Assembly (NCBI GenBank): GCA_013339895.1
Contig: JABACO010000003.1
Coordinates: forward strand, 11,453,349-11,517,348
Direction: 5' to 3'
DNA: 64,000 nucleotides
DNA from: Ephydatia muelleri
Taxonomy: Eukaryota > Porifera > Demospongiae > Spongillida > Spongillidae
In this document: positions 28,901 to 34,848 of the stretch, in pieces
Layout: every line of letters begins with the position of its first letter
How positions within the stretch are numbered: the first letter of the stretch is position 1
Position numbers and translations under genes: made by a program
The notes under the pieces: model-generated
Databases searched by the model: none
Told to the model about the DNA's origin: nothing
Seen by the model: only the letters and a program-made list of their open reading frames with translations

Positions 28901-30564
28901 CTGTGTGTTGTGGATCTGGTTGCGTTGCGCAACATGTAGTGGTTATCAAAAGTTATCAAAAAAAAAACAACAAAAAAACATTCAGTGTTTGAATTTAGAG
29001 CGAGGAGTTGGAGTATAATTATTATCCTGAGCGCCTTGATGAGGGAATGTTAAAAGAGCGCTGCGAAGTGTAAGGCGTGGATGTGGCATATGCCTGTTAG
29101 GTGGCCGCATGTTGGCCTGTTAGGTGGCCGCGTGTTGGCTGGTAGATGGCCGTGTGTTGACCTGTTAGGTGGCCGCGTGTTGGCCTGTTAGATGGCCGTG
29201 TGTTGACCTGTTAGGTGGCCGCATGTTGGCCTGTTAGATGGCCGTGTGTTGGCCTGTTAGATGGCAGCGTGTTGGCCATGTTGATGGGTGAGTGTTTGGT
29301 GCATTGGGAAAGTAATAGCGGCCATGTTATGCAAGCAATAATGGTATTTTATTTTAAACACGGTCTATTGTTTTTACTGCTTTCTTTGTCACTTCTAGAG
29401 GGTTGAGTTAATGACAGTGGTGTGCACAACAGATGACGCAACCCAATATGTGAAGTGTCATTGGGGAATGGAGCGTGCATGATATAGAAGCTGCCTCGCG
29501 TGACGTTAGGAGACGTTGTAATGGATTCCAAACAAATGCATAGCAACGGCGAGCTGAAGGCCGCTACTGGAGGCTCTGCTCCTTTGGCTCAAACCTGGAC
29601 AGCTAGCTGGAAAGCTTGAACGTTGACCATGTGTTTAATGTAATGCTTTGTTTTGTCATGTTATTGATAATTAATGATTTGTACCGTAATCAAGGTAGTA
29701 TACAACAAACGGAATCGGACGGCTTACCAAACACAGTATACGGTCAACGTAAGTGTTACGAAGTGGCATCCGGAGACGTTAATAAAAGCGCACGTGCTAC
29801 ACTTGAGGATACGTGAAATATACACCATGCGAAATTGGTTCTCCTGTGGGATTCGTCGCGTATGCCCATACGTATATTTATGCGTATGCTTAAAATGTAC
29901 AATAGCGTATTTTGACACAGTGATGTCATTAAGCTAGCAAGTTACTCAGGAACTTTTTAGGAATACAATAATGCAACTCTGAAGGACCTTATGCAAAAAA
30001 GCAGTCTTATAGGTGCCTGTGCTTTTCTTTACACAAGACTTGTGTTGTTGATGGTAAGCTGTAAGTATAACTTACTGACTGCTGTGCCATTTGTTTCATT
30101 AAAAAGTATGCCAACACTTATTGGAAGTACTTTACTTCCATTGATGAAAGTAAGAATAGCACAAATGGTGACTGGAGATCCCTCATAGACCGAAACACTA
30201 GAAGTACAAGTGTAGTTTAGAGCTACAACTGCAACTGCGTATGGAAAAATAAAGCATGTGAAGAATTTAACACAAAGTACCAGTTAAAATCTAATCATAC
30301 CATATCTCAATTCTAGTATATGTCGGCAATTCAAACCCTGTTCCTAATGCAACACTGTCAGCAGTTTGTTATGAGCTAGTGCATGGATATTTAATTTCTA
30401 TAACGAATATTAGTTGTCTAAAATACACTGTCTTAATTGATATGCATATTGTTAACATGGGTTAAATTAAATGCATGACATCATGCAATATAAAACGAAC
30501 CTTGTTGACTGACGATAACTGTTGCACTGCACAACAATAAAAGTATCCCCAATATGATCCGCAT
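1..30564 (-). CDS. Gene A: giant secreted or cell-surface Calx-beta repeat protein (5' part, 51 exons in window)
   Basis: The gene begins with a signal-peptide exon at 30,564 and runs off the left edge at base 1. I located 51 exons from AG/GT splice sites and open frames. After exon 1 all introns are phase 1. Exons alternate first-half and second-half Calx-beta modules, giving 25 domains (the last cut by the window edge) and about 9.3 kb of coding sequence, roughly 3,100 residues. First halves carry the V(T/S)EG core; second halves carry DYxIP or GxDY and then the acidic DDxxxExxE calcium-type motif. N-glycosylation sequons (NST, NSS, NIT) are frequent. Introns are mostly 50-350 bp, but four exceed 2 kb and hold mobile elements. 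Calx-beta arrays occur in sponge aggregation factors, FREM and ADGRV1-type proteins; no Wreath, GPCR or other diagnostic domain is in view, so I give no symbol. The 3' end, and hence membrane anchoring, lies outside the window. Confidence 0.88.
1958..3704 (-). CDS. Gene A unit 5 (exons 40-45): Calx-beta domains 20-22
   Basis: Exons 3,555-3,704; 3,002-3,220; 2,758-2,892; 2,456-2,695; 2,255-2,404; 1,958-2,191, lengths 150, 219, 135, 240, 150 and 234 bp (376 codons for three domains), all phase 1-1. Type I: LVGFDERFVQVTEAINNSIN with DYIIPSDAITFSLWTSPES and CVNILILDDNIVEDSE. Type II: DVVIEMQYSSLSIIESNS with AIDGKDYIGGNFTLVFTSG and CIDLVLIDDHEFENEE. Type III: IQIGMMESFYQAVEGETPF with AISGRDYILQSQTLTFVY and CVNVTILDNYFPKNDLY. 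In type III the acidic pair is DN and the first glutamate is lysine, a change shared by unit 4. Confidence 0.92.
4059..9295 (-). CDS. Gene A unit 4 (exons 34-39): Calx-beta domains 17-19, split by a hAT-bearing intron
   Basis: Exons 9,146-9,295; 5,095-5,313; 4,859-4,993; 4,557-4,796; 4,356-4,505; 4,059-4,292, all phase 1-1. The first exon (IVVGFNDQLLQVTEGVNASI) is separated from its second-half partner (DYTIANYAITFSSWTTPES) by a 3.8-kb intron holding a hAT-type transposon and inverted repeats. From about 5,030 downward the unit is almost identical to units 5 and 6 (2.1-kb tandem repeat). The exon at 5,095-5,313 instead resembles the gene B exon at 58,589-58,807 more closely. This makes unit 4 the junction between the recent tandem amplification and the older inter-gene duplication. 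Confidence 0.87.
5519..5640. repeat. Hairpin-forming inverted repeat
   Basis: Two arms of about 55-60 bp meet at about 5,576. The inner 25 bp (ACAAGGTTCAATTCAATCAA and its complement) is perfect, and the outer parts (GATCAAAGAA, ACATTACATAA) are imperfect. The same structure lies at 59,008-59,130. It could be a small foldback element that was already in the intron before duplication. Confidence 0.8.
7394..7552. repeat. Inverted repeat of about 50-bp arms
   Basis: GCACTTGTATTTGG...GAACTAGTGGTTAAGTG on the left pairs with CACTTAACCACTAGTTC...CCAAATACAAGTGC on the right, with GAACTAGTGGTTAAGTGG also repeated directly within it. In the second copy (61.75-62.58 kb) the same structure is interrupted by a TIR element at 61,881-62,539. 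Confidence 0.75.
7925..7966. repeat. Poly-G tract (about 40 G)
   Basis: An uninterrupted run of about forty G residues followed by CGGAGGCCTG. The homologous position in copy 2 (63,315-63,346) is a shorter G run broken by GAGAGA. Run length is likely unstable and may be imprecise in the assembly. Confidence 0.9.
8606..9145. other. Remainder of the exon 34-35 intron, no feature recognised
   Basis: AT-rich sequence between the end of the detectable repeat and exon 34. Short open frames here (for example 8,815-9,039, plus strand) show no family motif and no splice context. I see nothing else to annotate. Confidence 0.6.
9962..11599 (-). CDS. Gene A unit 3 (exons 28-33): Calx-beta domains 14-16
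   Basis: Third six-exon unit: 11,450-11,599; 10,976-11,191; 10,750-10,884; 10,459-10,698; 10,249-10,398; 9,962-10,183, all phase 1-1. Type I reads GFNDPLLQVTEGVNSSINVC with DYIFPNNTIVLPSSDSGKT; type II VSEESSTATLCALM with ALDGKDYIGGHFSLTFTSG; type III EVYYKVVEGEQQYVTVC with AIPGHDYIMQPLNLTFLYDE. The last exon is 74 codons, four fewer than in other units. Acidic motifs are intact (IIDDSILENPE, LLNDNILENDE, ILDDYIPENE). Identity to units 4-6 is clearly lower than among units 5 and 6, so it is an older copy. Confidence 0.9.
11899..13621 (-). CDS. Gene A unit 2 (exons 22-27): Calx-beta domains 11-13
   Basis: Second six-exon unit: 13,472-13,621; 12,995-13,213; 12,693-12,827; 12,402-12,641; 12,208-12,348; 11,899-12,132, all phase 1-1. 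It repeats the type I-II-III order: GILVGFNDRWLQVTEGVNTS with DYSIPNSMIIFSPWSDSG; QMQYTSLIVSEESTTATLC with AIDGRDYIGGQFILTFISG; GMKQTYYQVTEGTQQFVTIC with AIPGQNYILQSQTLTFSY. The fifth exon is 47 rather than 50 codons. Acidic motifs DDYSVENSE, DDNSLEYNE and DDLIPENT are kept. An 827-bp intron separates it from unit 1 and contains a diverged about-160-bp internal duplication. Confidence 0.9.
14159..14420. repeat. Diverged intronic tandem duplication (period about 160 bp)
   Basis: GTTCTGTTGTGT...ACAGTTTGTCTATTGAAC...ATTCTGCATATG near 14,159-14,270 recurs in altered form at about 14,318-14,420. It lies in the 827-bp intron between units 1 and 2 and encodes nothing obvious. Confidence 0.6.
14449..16428 (-). 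CDS. Gene A unit 1 (exons 16-21): Calx-beta domains 8-10
   Basis: First six-exon, three-domain unit: 16,279-16,428; 15,787-16,005; 15,247-15,381; 14,952-15,191; 14,737-14,886; 14,449-14,682, all phase 1-1. Type I domain: QSPAFNVTEGVNSSVLVC plus EDYIIPSYSVYFPAWS and CVPVFIIDDMIVGETD. Type II: QLQYTSLNVTEEDSTAKLC plus AIDGKDYIGGQFNVTFTPG and CIDLVLLNDYTLENDETL. Type III: VYIGMMQISDQVVEGEQQ plus AIAGQDYILQSQTLDF and CFNVTILDDNNPENKLYI. A 155-bp palindromic TIR element sits in the intron after the second exon, at 15,437-15,591. Confidence 0.88.
15437..15591. mobile_element. 155-bp palindromic MITE with TTA target duplication
   Basis: Terminal inverted repeats start CACTGTGTAAAAGGCTT; the right end is the near-complement AAGCCTTTTTACACAGTG. 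TTA flanks both sides (15,434-15,436 and 15,592-15,594). The interior is also largely palindromic (TAGTGTATAACATGTGTATTG and its inverse). A 3-bp TTA duplication with a short TIR fits PIF/Harbinger-type non-autonomous elements; a Tc1-like TA duplication is the alternative. It has no coding capacity. Confidence 0.78.
16493..18151 (-). CDS. Gene A exons 9-15: second half of Calx-beta domain 4 through domain 7
   Basis: Seven closely spaced phase 1-1 exons: 17,933-18,151; 17,740-17,880; 17,474-17,689; 17,244-17,384; 16,961-17,176; 16,771-16,908; 16,493-16,708. Introns here are only 50-90 bp. Second halves include NVDYIPLDQVEVVFQPG with CINLTIIDDKALENNE, GSDYGDIITTLIFTSG with CFMISIYHSVVVEDTE, and NIDYKLVNTTITFNSS with CIDVDIIDDNSVEYDDEYF. 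First halves include GFTGPVSVTEGVDPVATLC. The calcium-type acidic residues are intact in domains 4 and 6 but degenerate in domains 5 and 7 (YHS and YNN in place of DD). These N-terminal domains are diverged from one another and do not follow the three-domain period seen further downstream. Confidence 0.86.
18590..19960 (+). mobile_element. LINE-like reverse-transcriptase remnant in the exon 8-9 intron
   Basis: On the plus strand, opposite to gene A, short open stretches resemble the C-terminal half of a reverse-transcriptase ORF common in cnidarian and sponge genomes: SPLDLHMNVAKFELFIQNN near 19,530-19,600 (the thumb-like KCELF region) and SELGWVCVPLAVETYGN near 19,698-19,752, followed by an RLxxxLxRS-type region near 19,860. 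The stretches lie in different frames with intervening stops, so it is a dead copy. GC content is higher than in the surrounding intron. The family assignment is from memory of the motif only; a DIRS-like origin cannot be excluded. Confidence 0.5.
20371..21043 (-). CDS. Gene A exons 6-8: Calx-beta domain 3 and first half of domain 4
   Basis: Three phase 1-1 exons. Exon 6 (20,891-21,043) reads VVIFGLWSNPTTLLEGSLPL then VSICAQIV. Exon 7 (20,575-20,787) reads DGADFNPSAVNITFWTGG, then NCTNLYIIQDNTVEDNENI and ends IFTITDDFD. Exon 8 (20,371-20,517) reads AAAIGFKSSTITVTEGLQPS, then CQICVQLLTGAIGKRVSAY. The cysteine pair is conserved. Exon 7 keeps most of the acidic motif as QDNxxEDNE. After exon 8 comes a 2.2-kb intron carrying a LINE-like remnant. 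Confidence 0.8.
21560..21772 (-). CDS. Gene A exon 5: second half of Calx-beta domain 2
   Basis: A 71-codon phase 1-1 exon reading AAEYSHSLTKITVNNGKTSG, then CSASNGITLIQDN and ending SSTNVTILENN. The fold pattern and the conserved cysteine are kept, but the acidic pair is QDN and the downstream glutamates are missing (LIKGGSGSTYF), so this looks like a non-calcium Calx-beta half. A 3-kb intron (21,773-24,817) with degenerate repeat sequence separates it from exon 4. It has no strong open frame neighbours, so it is easily missed by ORF calling. Confidence 0.72.
22130..24680. other. Unidentified degenerate, GC-richer block in the exon 4-5 intron
   Basis: This 2.5-kb stretch is less AT-rich than the rest of the intron and has scattered short minus-strand open frames (for example 23,903-24,139 and 24,279-24,485) but no frame long enough or motif clear enough for a family call. 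It reads like an old mobile-element copy. I see no terminal repeats. The flanking intron (21,773-22,129 and 24,681-24,817) is plain AT-rich sequence. Confidence 0.4.
24818..25072 (-). CDS. Gene A exon 4: Ser/Thr-rich linker plus first half of Calx-beta domain 2
   Basis: An 85-codon phase 1-1 exon, about 35 codons longer than other first-half exons. The extra N-terminal part is three near-copies of a nine-residue repeat, SIYTSTATR, encoded by a 27-bp minisatellite at about 24,995-25,072, followed by a FVTPTPAPAA linker. The rest is a normal first half: VVMNTSSITVNESAGSVQIC and a GTATG end. Ser/Thr/Pro repeats of this kind commonly act as O-glycosylated stalks or hinges; that role is inferred. 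The acceptor is a clean TTCAACAG. Confidence 0.78.
25366..25581 (-). CDS. Gene A exon 3: second half of Calx-beta domain 1
   Basis: A 72-codon phase 1-1 exon. It reads GVNYIGASIYQMFAVG, then the conserved cysteine strand QSVCITIQTIDD and ends VVVTIINID. The DD pair of the calcium motif is present, but the two downstream glutamates are replaced (LIIAPSKTF), so calcium binding by this domain is doubtful. It follows the 4.5-kb intron and precedes exon 4 by about 290 bp. Confidence 0.8.
25582..26389. other. Intron sequence, no feature recognised
   Basis: AT-rich start of the 4.5-kb intron between exons 3 and 2. Only short unsupported open frames are present. Confidence 0.5.
26390..27075. repeat. 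Satellite-like tandem repeat, about 4.5 copies of a 145-155 bp unit
   Basis: The landmark TCACGTGAGTCATAGAC recurs at about 26,391, 26,541, 26,686, 26,840 and 26,995. Each copy then shows GCAGAAAATGGTCAGACTTT, CAGGAACACTTGACATTTGA and a CATTGCACxxGxGGATG segment. Copies differ by roughly 10%. The landmark contains an E-box palindrome CACGTG in most copies. Open frames across it are by-products of the repeat. Confidence 0.9.
27076..28242. other. Intron sequence, possible leader of the gag-like fossil
   Basis: No protein family recognised. Because a gag-like frame starts just downstream at 28,243, the right part may be untranslated sequence of that element, but no LTR pair was found. Confidence 0.35.
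28243..28895 (+). mobile_element. gag-like retroelement fossil
   Basis: Plus-strand open stretches contain a Lys/Glu-rich region and, near 28,810-28,850, a CCHC-type zinc-knuckle pattern (CFGCGELGHL). A start-like MSSGETNQETQAEAIL lies at 28,243. This is the architecture of a retroelement nucleocapsid. No polymerase follows, and the copy is broken and incomplete. It lies antisense to gene A in its second intron. No LTRs were seen; age cannot be estimated. Confidence 0.6.
29091..29277. repeat. 23-bp minisatellite, about 8 copies
   Basis: Units of CCTGTTAGGTGGCCGCATGT plus TGG repeat with variants GATGGCCGTGTG and GGTGGCCGCGTG. It lies immediately downstream of the gag-like fossil within the gene A intron. 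Confidence 0.92.
29278..30075. other. Intron sequence, no feature recognised
   Basis: Between the minisatellite and exon 2. Short plus-strand frames at 29,616-29,937 have no recognisable motif. Confidence 0.5.
30076..30234 (-). CDS. Gene A exon 2: first half of Calx-beta domain 1
   Basis: A 53-codon phase 1-1 exon with acceptor CAG at 30,235-30,237 and donor GTAAG below 30,076. It reads VAVVALNYTC..SVSVYEGSPVTICAIL and ends in a GTAVS-type strand, the usual first half of a Calx-beta fold (VxEG, then a cysteine strand). There is an extra cysteine in NYTC and an NGS and an NET sequon. The intron after it is about 4.5 kb (25,582-30,075) and contains satellite DNA, a gag-like fossil and a minisatellite, so the pairing with exon 3 rests on phase and on domain order. 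Confidence 0.78.
30501..30564 (-). CDS. Gene A exon 1: start codon and signal peptide
   Basis: ATG at 30,564-30,562 opens a 21-codon exon reading MRIILGILLLLCSATVIV then SQQ, a classic short signal peptide: basic residue, leucine-rich core, small residues before a likely cleavage site. It ends in a GT donor after the first base of a codon (phase 1), matching the acceptor of the next exon at 30,234. The exon is too short to appear as a long ORF. A pyrimidine-rich acceptor-like CAG lies just upstream of the ATG, near 30,590, so a separate 5' untranslated exon is possible. The signal peptide sends the Calx-beta array into the secretory pathway and fixes the start of the gene. Confidence 0.82.
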
Positions 30565-30747
30565 TTTTAATAACGCATCTAAGATCTGAGGAAGAGAGAT
30601 TGCTCTATTGCTTCAGTTTTTAAATTTCATCATTTTTTTATCAATGTTTAGATACACTCTCACATTTACTTACAACTATAACAGTACACTACAATGAAGA
30701 TGACGGGTAATGCAATATTGCTGGCATGCGAAGATCAATAGTAACAG

Positions 30748-31063
30748 CATGGGCGTACGCAGGGGGGGGGGGGGGGGGGGGGTCGATGGGTTCGAACGAC
30801 CCCCCCCCCCCTCCCCTATGCGAGGTCACCTTCACCATTGGAATTTTTTTTTTCATATCGCGTACTAGTATTTTACATACATGTACGCTAAGTACTATTG
30901 CGCTTACGCAGAACCGGTACTGACGTAAATTAATAACTTTGCCTCACGTCACACGTGTTCAAAATGGAATAACACTCAAAACAAATATTAAGGTCACCTA
31001 TTAACATAATTCCCCCCCCCCCCCCCCCCCCCCCCCCCTTCCTGAAGGCTGCGTACGCCCATG
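30748..31063. mobile_element. 316-bp MITE with poly-G/poly-C ends and AACAG target duplication
   Basis: A perfect 15-bp terminal inverted repeat, CATGGGCGTACGCAG, marks both ends, with AACAG at 30,743-30,747 and again at 31,064-31,068. Just inside lie G-runs (30,762-30,782) and C-runs (30,801-30,812 and 31,014-31,038). There is no coding capacity. A 5-bp duplication with this kind of TIR does not settle the superfamily. It lies about 180 bp upstream of the gene A start codon, so it could influence that promoter. Confidence 0.85.
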
Positions 31064-31068
31064 AACAG

Positions 31069-32039
31069 TTAATTATATCAATACGGCTGTTCTCAACTCT
31101 AAACGTACACCATCTTGCAATAACATATATTATATGATACACAAAATACAACTCCTATTTAAAACTTCGCCCCCAAAAATTATAAACGTTTGATTTACAG
31201 CCTGGCAACGACACCGCAAAATGCGGTGTCGGCGTTTGAGCAATACACCACAGAAATGCCGATTAACTGCAACTATAGCTCTTCACTGCAGTTCTCCACT
31301 CTTACTGTAAGTACAGCATCCAAAATGGTATTGCCTTGACACCTACTGTTGTGAAAATCAACCCAGCGTAGTCTTTTCTTGCAAAACAGTAAATGTCACA
31401 TAATTTATATATCTGCATCGTCAGTATGCAACTACACCCACGCCTTGTACAGCCGATATAACTTTGGGTATAGCAGCCCTAGACCATATATAATGAGAGC
31501 TAATTATTGGCGGTATGTTTATCGGGGGCGGGGCAGGAGTCTCGCAAGCAATAGGCAGCGGGAGGACGCTAGAAAGGTTGTATCTAACTGAATTTTTACA
31601 CCATACTCCACGCACACTTTTGGCAATGTTATAGCTGCATGTTATTACCTACGCTGCTACAATATGCGCTGCTATAATATGCACTTGTTGTGACAGAACA
31701 AGAGAGCGGCCCTCCCTTCTTCTTTACAACCTGCACATGCACAGTAGGCCTACAGCATTCGATAGTATGCAACTTATAGCTGTGGTGTCTAGTATAGCGT
31801 GATGGCTATATCAAACAGCAATATAAACATACCGTTTGTCAGACTTGTATTTCTACCACCATCTCAGTCGTGCAACAAGGTTCCAGAGCTTATTCATAAT
31901 TCTCAGGTTGCACCCAGTGATGTATTCATTGATTATGAGTTATATATTCACACAAGTTCAGTACCACATAGGGCACGTTTCTCAGGGAGTTTGCTATTGC
32001 TAGCATATAATATATATGTCAAGGCTCGATTTCAAACCG
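31069..32039. other. Intergenic sequence with one short hairpin
   Basis: No gene recognised. A perfect 9-bp stem, CGACACCGC/GCGGTGTCG, lies at about 31,208-31,231. The rest is AT-rich with short unsupported frames. Confidence 0.5.
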
Positions 32040-32230
32040 CTGGCCCGCTTTAAAGCGGGCTAGCCCATTTTAAAGCGGGCCAGCTGGACCGTTTTAAAGT
32101 AATACATGAAAGTACGAACCTTAGCATTCTAGTTTCGATTTGTGATAACTATCACGCTTTATAGGTAAGCAGAACGTCAGTAGCGTTAAATCGGGCTGGC
32201 TGGCCCGATTCAAAACCGGCCAGCCCATGG
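32030..32230. repeat. Cluster of short palindromes based on GGCCAGC and TTTAAAG
   Basis: CCCGCTTTAAAGCGGG is a perfect palindrome near 32,045. AAAGCGGGCCAGCTGG and GGGCTGGCTGGCCC follow within 180 bp, with CGGCCAGCCC near 32,217. It may be the ends of a small DNA element, but I could not define a pair of terminal repeats with a target duplication. Confidence 0.45.
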
Positions 32231-32318
32231 TCCGCATGCGCACATTAAGGTGTTTATTGCCTGCACGTGGTAGCCTGTAGTGTGTCTTTCGAGATGTTGA
32301 TCGTTGCTGTGGTTTGAA

Positions 32319-32495
32319 ATGTCGAAGGACAATTTCGAGGAGTATTTGGCAAGGACCTTCCCTGACGATGATAAGAGATCTACCAATGGTGTCATACACA
32401 GGAAGCTAGGTCAGAAAATCAAGGATTGTCTTCTAGGAAACGGGTTTTTTGATAAGAACTTCAGATGCATAAGAGACGTGAATTTTCGCTGTTGA
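32319..32495 (+). CDS. Small unrecognised ORF
   Basis: A 59-codon frame reading MSKDNFEEYLARTFPDDDKR and on to a stop at 32,495; charged, no signal peptide or membrane segment. No family recognised. It lies just outside the 879-bp TIR element that starts at 32,598, and similar reading continues in another frame after the stop, so it may be a fragment of a mobile-element protein rather than a gene. No promoter or splice context supports it. Confidence 0.2.
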   Translation: MSKDNFEEYLARTFPDDDKRSTNGVIHRKLGQKIKDCLLGNGFFDKNFRCIRDVNFRC

Positions 32496-32597
32496 ATTTG
32501 CCGAGTGTGGGTATGAGGGATGTACTGGTGGTGCCAGCAAAAGATGAAAAGGTACAGCTCAGTTGACTCTACAGGCCTGCGCTTTTCACTTATAAAG

Positions 32598-33476
32598 CAT
32601 AGATTATTTAGGGAGGGATTGGAAGCATGTCACGTGAGCGCATGGTTCTATAGCAGACACTCCGTGATACGGTTGTTCACACCTTCAATTTTGACAAAAA
32701 GAGGCGGAATTCTGGTTCTAGCGATCTACTACTTGTAAGCGTTTTATCATTTCTTCTACATAACCTCAAAAGCAGTGAGAGTTTTGCCATCCTTTTTGTT
32801 GGTGTTCAAGTATCATTTACACGATAAGCGGCGTATTTTCAAACCTTGCAGCACTACTATCCCTCCAAGTCCTTAACAGTTTGAGATACGCGTTTTTTTG
32901 AAGTTGTTCTTGTTAGGTTAATGATTTCTGCGTGCCATGATGTATTTTTTATTATTGGGTGACCTTCCGTTGATGTAAAACACATAGTTGAACCTTCAGA
33001 AGGTGTCGCGAGAAGTTGCGAGGAGTCAATTCACTACTATCCCGTGATCTCAGCCATCCTATACGTCTTTTTGTTTTAAAAGATATGTTCGTGTAGCGTG
33101 GTCTACGCTGCGTACCACTGTGTAATTAGTTTTTAAGATAATGCTTCAGTTTTGACGGTGCGTAGTTTTGTATTTGTAGCATTGATACGCGTACTTTGAC
33201 GTTTTCTTCTCTCGATGACCACGACATCAAACTTTGTGCCGTTTCAATAGCGCACCTAGCCTTTGGACTGTTAATCTTAAAGTCTTCATCGTTTAAGACG
33301 CACTCAAAGCCACGAAGGATACGGTCACAGGGATTCATGGTTTCAAAGCCACACGCGTATTACACCTTAATAACCCTGAATAAGCTACTTCCGGTATGCT
33401 TCCGCCGTATCGAGGAGTGTAGGTGTTACATTGTGTTAATTGGCCTAGCTTCCAATCCCTCCCTAAATAATCTATG
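32598..33476. mobile_element. 879-bp TIR element with 7-bp TATAAAG target duplication
   Basis: CATAGATTATTTAGGGAGGG and the following ATTGGAAGC at the left end are matched in inverse orientation at the right end (29 bp). TATAAAG flanks both ends (32,591-32,597 and 33,477-33,483). A minus-strand 70-codon frame (33,126-33,338) inside has no recognised motif. CA-initial TIRs with a 7-8 bp duplication suggest hAT- or P-type elements; it is probably a non-autonomous deletion derivative. Confidence 0.82.
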
Positions 33477-33483
33477 TATAAAG

Positions 33484-34579
33484 TATATCATAGATTGAGG
33501 ATAATTCGCTTCTTGGGAAATTCCGCATGGTAATTTATGTTGAAGACTATTGGAACACCCTTGTGGAAGTTCATGACAAACAATTGTTTCATGCTGGTTA
33601 CAGGAAAACCTTCCATAAGGCATGCCACAGTAGTATTGTAACTGTGATTGAGATAATAAGCGTATTTCTGTATAAATTAATTCAGGTGCAAAGCATGTAT
33701 TGTGGAATTCCTCGAAGCGTCGTTCTAGAATTTGTGAAGGCCTGCACAACGTATACACAACAATAAATCCGTAACCTGCACATGTAAAAAAAAAAGTCAA
33801 ACACTGTCAGTAGTGGTGGCCCTTAAAAGAAGAGCCCTCCTTAACGAGGGTAATGTTCAATCTTTGGTAGAGAGCTGTGATGATTTGGGCAACCTTGTCG
33901 TGTGGTCAAGCGTGAGACAAGCTGCGATACAGAGTCCACTTTGCTTCAGTATCCCAACACCCATAGGTCCCTAATGCTATCGGAATACATACCCACCCCA
34001 ACTCTGCACATTTGGGACTATAAGTTGGATCAGTATATTTGAAATATACAACTTTTCATGAATACACAACCGTATTGCGTCATAGGTTACACAGGCACCA
34101 ATATTGACAATCTGATAGGCTTTGATAATGAGGTACTGAAATTTTCCCCTGCTGCATTAATAAATCAAATCGGTTCAAACAGCAATTCTTTTATTCATAA
34201 AAGTTCTTTGCATTTTAACACGAAGATACGGCAGTGTTATACATGCAAGGAATTGGTAACAAACAGATAGGCACATAGGCGGCCCCAGCACCTATGGAGG
34301 GGGAGGGGGGGGGGGGGGGGGGGGGAAGGGGGGCAAACATACAAGGGCGCCAAAAGGGGAGGGGGCATTTTCTATGCTATGGTAATAATGGATCTTGATT
34401 TTTATTCATGTTGCTACACACGTAATGCATGTAAAAACATTGCTACTCAAAAATTAGATTTGATATTTTTCGTTGGTGCATTTTCAAAAATAAGTCAACT
34501 GCTTTGTCGTAATTAACTGCGTGACCATGATGTATATTCAGCGCCATTGACGACAGACCATAGATGATTGAGGCCAGTT
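33484..34579. other. Intergenic sequence with a G-rich tract
   Basis: No gene recognised. A G-rich tract with a run of about 20 G occupies about 34,296-34,345. Frames near 33,426-33,800 (minus) overlap the end of the TIR element and show no family motif. Confidence 0.5.
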
Positions 34580-34663
34580 GAGCAGTAGAATGTAGAAGGC
34601 ATAAATGTAAAATGTATGGATGCAGAAGGCATGGGTGTAGAAGACATGGATGTAGAAGGCATG
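34580..34663. repeat. 15-bp minisatellite, left part (interrupted by LTR element)
   Basis: Degenerate units of CATGGGTGTAGAAGG. The same repeat resumes at 38,806 right after the LTR element, so the element was inserted into the array. Frames through it give five-residue repeats such as PCLLH, but this is what any 15-bp repeat would do. Confidence 0.8.
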
Positions 34664-34848
34664 TGTATAGTATGTGTATGTACATCTCATACTCAGTCAT
34701 CATGTTACCGTGGGAAAGTTGTTTTAGTCCTTTTCTAGTACAGTTAGGGCTTCAATGACCTATCTTGTGACGTATTATGTTTAGGTGTGTGGTATATATA
34801 AGGGTGGTTGGAAAATTGAATAGCGAGTTTGATTGTGGTTCTATTACA
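34664..34848 (+). repeat. 5' LTR of the Ty3/Gypsy-type element
   Basis: Begins TGTATAGTATG and ends TTCTATTACA. It shares the core GGGAAAGTTGTTTTAGTCCT and the final GCGAGTTTGATTGTGGTTCT with the 3' copy. A TATATAAG box-like sequence lies near 34,795. Confidence 0.85.

Noticed and set aside
30780-30805. GGGTTCGAAC resembling a tRNA T-loop
   Set aside because: It is the loop between a G-run and a C-run in a MITE; no other tRNA parts are present.
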